In this document: piece by piece, positions 1-4,500 of the stretch
Layout: each line of letters starts with the position of its first letter
Position numbering within the stretch: position 1 is the first letter of the stretch
NCBI GenBank assembly: GCA_003551265.1
Contig: PUMG01000205.1
Coordinates: forward strand, 1-5,872
DNA from: Halovenus sp.
GTDB lineage: Archaea > Halobacteriota > Halobacteria > Halobacteriales > Haloarculaceae
Direction of reading: 5' to 3'
DNA length: 5,872 nt
The notes under the pieces: model-generated
What the model was told of the DNA's origin: nothing
The model's database searches: none
What the model saw: the letters and a program-made list of their open reading frames with translations, nothing else
Position numbers and translations under genes: made by a program

Positions 1-2
1 GA

Positions 3-62
3 AAAGGCTTGTTGCTCTGTTCTGCCCTGGTGGACGAGAGTAAGGGGGTGAGAACAGTGTAA
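3..62 (+). CDS. Possible 3' end of an upstream gene (partial)
   Basis: The frame from base 3 is open from the window edge to a TAA at 60-62 and would encode a 19-residue tail ending KGVRTV. The zinc-ribbon gene ending at 392 has the very similar C-terminus KGVTV, and in both the ribosome binding site of the next gene is embedded in the AAG-GGG-GTG codons. That parallel is the main reason to prefer this frame. A second frame is open from base 2 to a TAA at 41-43 and is also possible. No function can be given from so short a piece. Confidence 0.35.
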   Translation, partial: KGLLLCSALVDESKGVRTV

Positions 63-88
63 GTGCTGTATGCTCGTCAGATGGAAGA

Positions 89-253
89 ATGTACGCCAAA
101 CACTGTGAGCGTTGCGGTTCCTACACCTTAAGCTGCGACCTGGACAGGCTCAGGCATTGTGTCGGTGGTAGTGCGGACATCACAAACAGGGAGGCCCTCC
201 CAGCAGCGGGGCCGACGAAGAAAAGGAGTGTGCGATATGAGCCCAGACCGTGA
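89..253 (+). CDS. Small Cys-rich putative zinc-binding protein, doubtful
   Basis: This frame encodes 54 residues from ATG. Four cysteines sit at residues 6, 9, 16 and 24 (HCERCG, then C-x6-C and C-x7-C), a spacing compatible with a small zinc knuckle; the C-terminal half is basic with no obvious fold. HCERCG resembles VCKRCG of the next gene, so the two could be old paralogues. The start is weak: GGAAG lies only one base before the ATG. A much better ribosome binding site (AGGGGGTGA, 43-51) instead sits before base 59 in the same frame, where the codon is GTA rather than GTG. The ORF runs 17 bases into the next gene. It may be a real small protein, a decaying copy, or chance. Confidence 0.35.
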   Translation: MYAKHCERCGSYTLSCDLDRLRHCVGGSADITNREALPAAGPTKKRSVRYEPRP

Positions 254-392
254 AAAGGTGTGTAAGCGTTGTGGCTGGCCTTTCGAGATCCGCCCCGGTT
301 GGTGGGGTAGCACCTACTGCAAGGAATGCGAGATCGAAGTGGTGCTTGATGCAGAGAAGTTTCACCTTGAGCAGAAGGGGGTGACGGTGTGA
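237..392 (+). CDS. Small zinc-ribbon protein, 51 aa
   Basis: The protein carries a clear C-x2-C...C-x2-C zinc ribbon: Cys9, Cys12, Cys28 and Cys31, in the contexts VCKRCG and YCKEC, with a Trp-rich loop (PGWWG) between the two knuckles. The C-terminal 20 residues look helical. The ATG at 237 is chosen because AAGGAG (223-228) lies 8 bases before it; an in-frame GTG at 159 would add 26 basic residues of low complexity and has no ribosome binding site. The stop overlaps the next gene's start as GTGA, so the two are probably translationally coupled. Small zinc-ribbon proteins of this kind are common in phage early regions and usually have no assigned role; nucleic-acid or protein binding is likely but is inference. 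Confidence 0.72.
   Translation: MSPDREKVCKRCGWPFEIRPGWWGSTYCKECEIEVVLDAEKFHLEQKGVTV
376..384 (+). promoter_or_regulatory. Ribosome binding site that sets the GTG start at 389
   Basis: AGGGGGTGA differs by one base from the ideal AGGAGGTGA. The GTG at 389 is 4 bases past its end, while the next in-frame ATG (401) is 16 bases away, so GTG is preferred. The site lies within the last codons of the zinc-ribbon gene. Confidence 0.7.
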
Positions 393-694
393 GCGCTGAC
401 ATGAAGCAGATAGAGGAGCGGATCGCAGATCTGGAAAAGCAGCTGGAGCACTATAATAAGCCCGTCATGAGTGCTCCGGAGGCCGCCGAATATATCGGCA
501 TCAGCCTCTGGAAGCTGCGGGAACTCACCCGCCAGAACAGGCTCCCCCACCTCCGGATTTCCCCCAAGCGGATCGTCTATCCGCGCCGGGCGCTCGACCA
601 GTACCTAAACCGCATGGCCCAGCGCGAAGACGTCAGAAACGACCCGGAGAAGCAGCCCGGCTGGGAGGACGACACGCTCGTCTCTCTATCCTAA
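389..694 (+). CDS. Excisionase/MerR-like helix-turn-helix DNA-binding protein
   Basis: The product has 101 residues. Residues 7-22 (QIEERIADLEKQLEHY) form a short amphipathic helix or coiled coil. Residues 27-73 match the HTH_17/excisionase-type winged helix: MSAPEAAEYIGIS, then a recognition helix around LWKLRELTRQNRLP, then the wing with RISPKRIVYPRRALDQYL. The tail is acidic and polar. Proteins of this family bind DNA as small directional factors (Xis) or as regulators. Position at the head of the early genes, GTGA-overlapping the zinc-ribbon gene, fits either role. No integrase is in the window, so Xis function cannot be confirmed. The GTG start follows from the ribosome binding site in the upstream gene's tail. 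Confidence 0.8.
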   Translation: MSADMKQIEERIADLEKQLEHYNKPVMSAPEAAEYIGISLWKLRELTRQNRLPHLRISPKRIVYPRRALDQYLNRMAQREDVRNDPEKQPGWEDDTLVSLS

Positions 695-695
695 G

Positions 696-760
696 TGTAC
701 CACCCGATTTATGCACGTACTACCCGTAGAGTGTGTCAAACCAGAGAAAGGTGGGGTACA
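696..760. promoter_or_regulatory. Operator-like repeats upstream of the XRE gene
   Basis: This 68-base gap is AT-richer than its surroundings. GTACCACCCG (697-706) and GTACTACCCG (717-726) are direct repeats matching in 9 of 10 bases and spaced 20 bases apart, about two helical turns. A third related copy lies in inverted orientation: bases 751-760 read TGTACCCCAC on the minus strand, overlapping the ribosome binding site of the XRE gene. Short spaced repeats just before an XRE-type gene are typical of autoregulatory operators; that they bind this protein is inference. No convincing -35/-10 pair was found here. Confidence 0.4.
747..756 (+). promoter_or_regulatory. Ribosome binding site supporting the GTG start at 763
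   Basis: AAAGGTGGGG lies 6 bases before GTG 763. The longer reading from GTG 733 has only pyrimidine-rich, non-complementary sequence before it. This decides the XRE start and removes ten residues from the longest ORF. Confidence 0.6.
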
Positions 761-762
761 AT

Positions 763-1296
763 GTGAAGCCCCTGGGATCGCTGGTGCGAAACGAGCGGAA
801 AAAGAGGGGGTGGACCCAGGCCAGGCTGGCCGCCGAGGTGGGCTTTGACCGCACCCATATCAGCAAGGTAGAAAACGGGAAGCCCATCACCCGCGACGAC
901 CTGCAGCTTTTGGCCGAGGCGCTGGACAGTATGGTCCTGACCCTGCTGGCGATGGGGACGACGACCGAACCGCTGCTCTTCGACCGGGTGCGGCTGGACT
1001 TCTACATCACGCTGTCCAAGGCCAAGCAGGAGTATCGGGAGGCGGCGGAGGCGATCGAGCAGGTCCTGGCCTTTGCCCACAACCTCACCGATTGGACGAG
1101 CTGCTCGGAAACGGAGAAGGAGGCCATCGACCACATGCTGGGGCAGGTCGGCGACTGTCACCACGTGAGCGCCAACGTGGACCTGGCGGCCCACGAGTTC
1201 GGCTGCGATATCCAAAAGAGGAACCGGATCAACCGGCAGAAGTACGTGGAGCGCGGCTACATCAGCAAAAAGGGAGGGGGGGTCGTGGCGCGATGA
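763..1296 (+). CDS. XRE-family transcriptional regulator
   Basis: From GTG 763 the protein has 177 residues. Residues 5-62 are a classic XRE/Cro-CI helix-turn-helix: LVRNERKKRGWTQARLAAEV, then GFDRTHISKVENGK, then a closing helix DDLQLLAEALD. Residues 80-125 look helical and charged. The C-terminal third (residues 126-177) has Cys132, His133, His134 and Cys148 and a very basic tail (QKRNRINRQK), and I do not recognise it. There is no sign of the LexA/CI S24 peptidase domain, so if this is the phage repressor it would not be inactivated by RecA-assisted self-cleavage. Its stop overlaps the next start as ATGA, and the repeated sites before it suggest autoregulation. It could be a lysogeny repressor or an early-gene regulator. 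Confidence 0.82.
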   Translation: MKPLGSLVRNERKKRGWTQARLAAEVGFDRTHISKVENGKPITRDDLQLLAEALDSMVLTLLAMGTTTEPLLFDRVRLDFYITLSKAKQEYREAAEAIEQVLAFAHNLTDWTSCSETEKEAIDHMLGQVGDCHHVSANVDLAAHEFGCDIQKRNRINRQKYVERGYISKKGGGVVAR

Positions 1297-1481
1297 GCGA
1301 GGTGAGCGAACTGGCAAAGGCCGGCTGGGTCCTGCAGGGGTTCGTTTTGGCCTGGGTCCTCTGGGCCTTCCTCCGGTGCATCCGGGACGGGAAGGCGGCG
1401 GAAGAGGAAGCGAGCAGGCCCAACGAGGGGACAAAAGAAAAACGCCCTGCTGTTCGGGCAGCAGAGCGGCACAAGAACTGA
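1293..1481 (+). CDS. Small single-span membrane protein, 62 aa
   Basis: The ATG at 1293 overlaps the XRE stop (ATGA) and is preceded by the purine run AAAAGGGAGGGGGGG, ending about 10 bases upstream. Residues 11-30 (GWVLQGFVLAWVLWAFLRCI) are a strong hydrophobic helix. They are followed by a hydrophilic, highly charged tail of about 30 residues (RDGKAAEEEA, then KEKRPAVRAAERHKN). The positive charges right after the helix predict N-out/C-in topology by the positive-inside rule. No family is recognised. Coupling to the regulator suggests a role in lysogeny, such as superinfection exclusion or modulation of the regulator at the membrane, but this is only inference. Confidence 0.65.
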   Translation: MSEVSELAKAGWVLQGFVLAWVLWAFLRCIRDGKAAEEEASRPNEGTKEKRPAVRAAERHKN

Positions 1482-1495
1482 GGGACGCTTACATT

Positions 1496-1532
1496 CCCCT
1501 CGCCCTTAGTATAGCACAGCTAAGGGCGGGGG
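1496..1532 (+). other. Stem-loop before the recombination genes
   Basis: CGCCCTTAG (1501-1509) and CTAAGGGCG (1520-1528) form a perfect 9-bp stem with a 10-base loop. CCCC 1496-1499 and GGGG 1529-1532 extend it past one bulged T. There is no T-run after it, so it is not a standard intrinsic terminator. It ends a few bases before the ribosome binding site (AGGAGGGTGA, 1541-1550) of the exonuclease gene. It might be a Rho-assisted or partial terminator, an mRNA-processing or stability hairpin, or an operator. Confidence 0.5.
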
Positions 1533-1556
1533 GCAACAGGAGGAGGGTGACATTCC

Positions 1557-2504
1557 ATGGCCAAGGTGCTGACCGAAACCGCGGGCATGTCCCGCGAAGC
1601 GTGGCTTGCAGAGCGCAGGAAGGGGATCGGCGGCTCCGATGCGGCCGCCATTGCCGGCCTCAACCGGTACCGGTCGCAAATGGAGGTCTATCTGGACAAA
1701 CTGGGAGAGCTCGATGCCGGGGATGAGGACAACGAAGCCATGTACTGGGGCCGGCAGCTTGAGGATCTCGTGGCCGAAGAGTTCCAGCGCCGGACCGAAA
1801 AGAAGGTCTGGCGGCGGAACGCGATCCTCCAGCACCCGGAGCACGAGTTTATGATCGCCAACATCGACCGCCGGGTGGTGGGAGAAGCCGGGGGCATCAT
1901 CCCGCTTGAGTGCAAGACCACCTCCGCGTGGCTGAAGGACGAGTGGGAGGGCGCGGCGCTCCCGGACGCCTACGCCATCCAGGTCCACCACTACATCGCC
2001 GTCTGCGGGGCCCCCTACGCCTATGTGGCGGTGCTCATCGGCGGCAACACCTTCCGCTGGCAGAAGGTCGAGCGCGACGAGGAGCTCCTCGCACACCTGA
2101 TCCAGATCGAGCGCGACTTCTGGCACCACCACGTCCTCGCCCAAACGCCGCCGGCGCTGGACGGGTCCGAGGCCGCCTCGGAGTTTCTGAAGGCCCTGTA
2201 TCCCGAGGCCGAGCCGGAGAGCAGGACCGTCCTCCCGCCCGCGGCGCGGGAGCTCATCGCGGCGCGGGAGCGCTGGAAAAAGAAGGAGGACGCGGCCGCC
2301 GCCAGGCGCAAAGAGGCCGAAAACAGGCTGAAGGACCTGCTCGGGGACCACGAGGTCGGGCTGCTGGAGGGCGAACCGGTGGTCCGGTGGCAGCAGATCA
2401 CCTCGTCCCGGACCGATACCAAGAAGCTCAAGCGAGAGTACCCGGAGGTCGCCGAAGCGTGCAGCTACCAGTCTTCCTACAGGAGGTTTTCTATCCATGG
2501 CTAA
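1557..2504 (+). CDS. yqaJ: YqaJ-family phage exonuclease (lambda Exo-like)
   Basis: The product has 315 residues and belongs to the YqaJ/lambda-exonuclease (PD-(D/E)XK) recombinase family, which degrades one strand of a duplex to leave single-stranded DNA for the partner annealing protein. Signatures in order: WLAERRKGIGGSDAAAI (residues 16-32), the conserved N-terminal block; GRQLEDLVAEEF (65-76), with Glu69 a probable active-site acid; ANIDR (101-105) with Asp104; LECKTT (117-122), the E-x-K catalytic pair Glu118/Lys120; and QVHHY (142-146), the Gln of motif III. Residues 230-262 form a charged helix or coiled coil, and the protein ends in a YRRFSI tail. The start has AGGAGGGTGA 6 bases upstream. 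The stop overlaps recT by 8 bases, fitting the usual exonuclease-annealase pairing. All expected catalytic residues are present. Confidence 0.93.
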   Translation: MAKVLTETAGMSREAWLAERRKGIGGSDAAAIAGLNRYRSQMEVYLDKLGELDAGDEDNEAMYWGRQLEDLVAEEFQRRTEKKVWRRNAILQHPEHEFMIANIDRRVVGEAGGIIPLECKTTSAWLKDEWEGAALPDAYAIQVHHYIAVCGAPYAYVAVLIGGNTFRWQKVERDEELLAHLIQIERDFWHHHVLAQTPPALDGSEAASEFLKALYPEAEPESRTVLPPAARELIAARERWKKKEDAAAARRKEAENRLKDLLGDHEVGLLEGEPVVRWQQITSSRTDTKKLKREYPEVAEACSYQSSYRRFSIHG

Positions 2505-3357
2505 GCACAACGAGCTGAAGGACAAGCTGGCCGAAAAGGCCAACGGGAAAGGGACCAAGCCCCCGGCTGCCGCGGGCAGCGACCCGGCGCAGACGGTCTA
2601 CCAGTACCTGGAGAAGATGAAGCCCCAGATCGAGCGGGCGCTACCCAAGCACCTCGACGCGGACCGCCTGGCGCGGATCGCCCTGACCACGATCCGCACC
2701 ACGCCGAAGCTCCTCAACTGCAAGCTGCCGAGCCTCATGGGGGCGGTCATGCAGGCCGCCCAGCTGGGCCTTGAGCCCAACATCCTGGGCCACTGCTACA
2801 TCATCCCCTACAAGAAGGAAGCCACCTTCCTTATCGGCTACCGCGGCATGATCGAGCTGGCCCGCCGCTCCGGGAACATCGAAAGCATCTACGCCCACGA
2901 GGTCCGCGAACACGACGACTTTGCCTACGAGCTGGGCCTGGAGCCGAAGCTCGAGCACAGGCCGGCCCTTGAGGACCGGGGCGCGATCATCGGCGCTTAC
3001 GCGGTGGCCAAATTCCCCGGCGGCGGGTACCAGTTCGACTTTATGCCGGTGGAGGAGATCGAAAAGCGGCGGCAGCGGTCGGCGGCGGCGAACAGCGGTC
3101 CCTGGCAGACGGACTACGTGGAAATGGCCAAAAAGACGGTCATCCGGCGCATGTTCAAGTACCTGCCGGTCTCGGTCGAGCTGATGCAGGGCGTGGAGGA
3201 GGAGGCCGAGCCCCGGACCCTTACGGAGATCGCCGAAGAGGCGCCGTATATCGACGTCGACTCCGACCGTGAAGAAGACGAAGAAGCGGGGGAGGAGAAC
3301 CAGGCGGAGGGCCCGCATAAGGCAGCCCAGGAGCCCGCGGGCGAGCCGAACGACTAA
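2497..3357 (+). CDS. recT: RecT single-strand annealing protein
   Basis: The product has 286 residues, close to the usual RecT length. RecT binds single-stranded DNA, forms oligomeric filaments or rings, and promotes annealing and strand exchange with the partner exonuclease. Family blocks are clear: SLMGAVMQAAQLGLEPN (79-95) followed by GHCYIIPY (98-105); FLIGYRGMIELARRSG (111-126); and GPWQTDYVEMAKKTVIRR (201-218) followed by MFKYLP. Residues 1-30 are a polar, probably disordered leader. Residues 233-286 form a strongly acidic tail (10 of 15 residues from 253 to 267 are Asp or Glu), which may mimic DNA or contact partner proteins. AGGAGG (2481-2486) lies 10 bases before the ATG. The overlap with the exonuclease gene implies coupled expression. 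Confidence 0.96.
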   Translation: MAKHNELKDKLAEKANGKGTKPPAAAGSDPAQTVYQYLEKMKPQIERALPKHLDADRLARIALTTIRTTPKLLNCKLPSLMGAVMQAAQLGLEPNILGHCYIIPYKKEATFLIGYRGMIELARRSGNIESIYAHEVREHDDFAYELGLEPKLEHRPALEDRGAIIGAYAVAKFPGGGYQFDFMPVEEIEKRRQRSAAANSGPWQTDYVEMAKKTVIRRMFKYLPVSVELMQGVEEEAEPRTLTEIAEEAPYIDVDSDREEDEEAGEENQAEGPHKAAQEPAGEPND

Positions 3358-3386
3358 AGAAAAGGGCGCGCTTCATACGGGGAACA

Positions 3387-3422
3387 CCCGGTCCTTCGGG
3401 AAACGGGCCGGGCAGCCCCGGC
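3387..3422 (+). other. Two mutually exclusive stem-loops in the recT-initiator gap
   Basis: Stem A pairs CCCGGTCC (3387-3394) with GGGCCGGG (3405-3412): 8 pairs including one G-U, with a 10-base loop. Stem B pairs GCCGGG (3407-3412) with CCCGGC (3417-3422) around a CAGC loop. Both need bases 3407-3412, so only one can form at a time. No T-run follows either stem. The gap (3358-3447) holds no ORF of its own, so the structures probably act on the RNA, for example in attenuation, mRNA stability or control of the downstream weak start. Confidence 0.4.
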
Positions 3423-3435
3423 ATTCCTTACCTTT

Positions 3436-3442
3436 GGGGTGG
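3436..3442 (+). promoter_or_regulatory. Ribosome binding site favouring the TTG start at 3448
   Basis: GGGGTGG lies 5 bases before TTG 3448. The longest ORF begins at GTG 3439, inside this purine run and without its own site. ATG 3460 is 17 bases away. The TTG start gives an N-terminus MRKRMLNPDFF, typical of this family. Confidence 0.5.
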
Positions 3443-3447
3443 TAGTC

Positions 3448-4500
3448 TTGCGAAAACGGATGCTGAACCCGGACTTTTTCACCGATCCCGACCTCGTGGC
3501 ACACTTTGACGCTTACGGCCGTCTGTTTTACCAGGGCCTGTGGTGTGTGGCCGACGACTCGGGCTGCTTTGAAATGAACACCCTGCTCCTTAAAATGAAG
3601 ATCTTTCCGGGCGATGCGATCACCCCGGAGGATATCGAGGGCTACCTGGCGACGCTGCTGGATCTGGGGAAGGTCATCGCCTACGAGGTTGAGGGCAAGC
3701 GGTACGGGTGGCTTAAGAACTTTCACAAGCACCAGACGCTGCAGAAGCCCTCACCGCCGACGGTACCCCTGCCGGACTGGATCGAGTGGCACGGCGAAAA
3801 AGAGTACGGCAGCCAGCGGCACAAGTACTTCTATGCCCTGGTCGAGAACGGTTCGGGACACGACCTGAAGGAGGAAGACCCTGTCCAGGACGCGTCCAGG
3901 ACAGAGGAAGGACACGACCCAGAAGCGTCCGGCCCAGAAGAGAAGGGAAGAGAAGGGAAGGGAAGTAAAGAGAATAAAACAACACGTCAGGACTCCGGGG
4001 GGAGCCCTGCCCCGCCGCCCGATTCGGAAAACGAGACCCCCGAAAAAAGCAAAGACCCCGGCCGTCAAGAGCCAAAGGCCGAAGCGGAAGGTCCGAAGTA
4101 CCCCGAGGGCTCCAAGCCCTACGGCGCGGCCCGCTACCTGGCGGAGAAGATCCTGGACAACAACCCCCGGGCCCGTGTCCCCAACAAGGACCCCACCGAC
4201 CAGACAATGCGAGCGTGGGCCACGGCCATGGACCGGCTGCACCGCCTGGGGCCGCCGGGGGGCGAGGGGCAGGGGTATTCGTGGCACGAGATCCGGACCC
4301 TGATCGACTGGTGCCAGGACCACGACTTTTGGTCCGCGAATATCCTTTCGGCGGCGAAGTTCCGGGAGCAGGTGGTGCGGCTCGAAAACCAGATGAGGAG
4401 GGATCGCCAGCATGGAAAGCTTGCCGACGAGTATCGAGGCGTGGAAGAAAAAACGGCCGAGGACTACCAGCGGGGGGAGTATGCAGGATTTTTCCAGTGA
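3448..4500 (+). CDS. DnaD-like phage replication initiator / replisome organizer
   Basis: The product has 350 residues from TTG 3448 (352 or 346 if GTG 3439 or ATG 3460 is used). Residues 1-115 are the conserved N-terminal winged-helix region seen in Firmicute phage replication proteins of the DnaD/Lin1244-Lin1753 type: KRMLNPDFFTDPDLVAHF, a helix with LFYQGLWCVADDSGCFE, a pattern KMKIFPGDAITPEDIEGYL, and WLKNFHKHQTLQKPSPP. Residues 116-222 are a low-complexity Glu/Lys/Gly/Pro linker. Residues 224-315 form the helical C-terminal domain with WCQDHDFWSANILSAAKFRE, the conserved FW..NI.S..K motif. Such proteins bind the phage origin and recruit the helicase loader, which is the next gene here and overlaps by 89 bases. 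The linker-coding DNA carries the repeat cluster described as a candidate origin. Confidence 0.82.
   Translation: MRKRMLNPDFFTDPDLVAHFDAYGRLFYQGLWCVADDSGCFEMNTLLLKMKIFPGDAITPEDIEGYLATLLDLGKVIAYEVEGKRYGWLKNFHKHQTLQKPSPPTVPLPDWIEWHGEKEYGSQRHKYFYALVENGSGHDLKEEDPVQDASRTEEGHDPEASGPEEKGREGKGSKENKTTRQDSGGSPAPPPDSENETPEKSKDPGRQEPKAEAEGPKYPEGSKPYGAARYLAEKILDNNPRARVPNKDPTDQTMRAWATAMDRLHRLGPPGGEGQGYSWHEIRTLIDWCQDHDFWSANILSAAKFREQVVRLENQMRRDRQHGKLADEYRGVEEKTAEDYQRGEYAGFFQ
3856..3984. other. Candidate phage replication origin inside the initiator gene
   Basis: Within the linker-coding DNA there are several short direct repeats: GGACACGACC at 3856-3865 and 3910-3919; GAGGAAG at 3871-3877 and 3904-3910; GTCCAGGAC at 3883-3891 and 3894-3902, 11 bases apart and each an inverted GTCC-A-GGAC; CCCAGAAG at 3918-3925 and 3933-3940; and AGAAGGGAAG in tandem at 3941-3950 and 3951-3960. 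They are followed by the most AT-rich stretch seen in the window (3964-3984, 16 of 21 bases A or T). Iterons followed by an AT-rich unwinding element inside the initiator gene is the lambda-O-type arrangement. A simple low-complexity linker is the competing explanation. Confidence 0.42.
4396..4402 (+). promoter_or_regulatory. Ribosome binding site for the helicase loader inside the initiator gene
   Basis: AGGAGGG lies 9 bases before ATG 4412 and supports a start 89 bases inside the initiator gene. The alternative ATG 4481 has GGAG only one base upstream, too close to work well. Confidence 0.75.

Noticed and set aside
54..106. Inverted repeat ACAGTGT / ACACTGT, 39 bases apart
   Set aside because: Seven bases with a long loop is close to chance expectation and no other signal supports it.
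708..739. Possible minus-strand promoter: TTGACA (739-734) with CATAAA to its left
   Set aside because: The spacer is about 20 bases, the -10 is poor, and there is no minus-strand gene for it to serve.
757..762. TACAAT, a good -10 box, just before the XRE start
   Set aside because: No -35 sits at the right distance, and a transcript from it would lack the ribosome binding site and start inside the gene.
1663..1674. 12-bp perfect palindrome ACCGGTACCGGT
   Set aside because: It lies within conserved coding sequence of the exonuclease (Asn-Arg-Tyr-Arg) and is explained by codon choice; single occurrence.
1506..2558. A 350-codon open frame on the minus strand
   Set aside because: It is opposite the YqaJ exonuclease, which has complete catalytic motifs; the minus-strand protein is a Leu/Arg/Gly-rich shadow without recognisable features.
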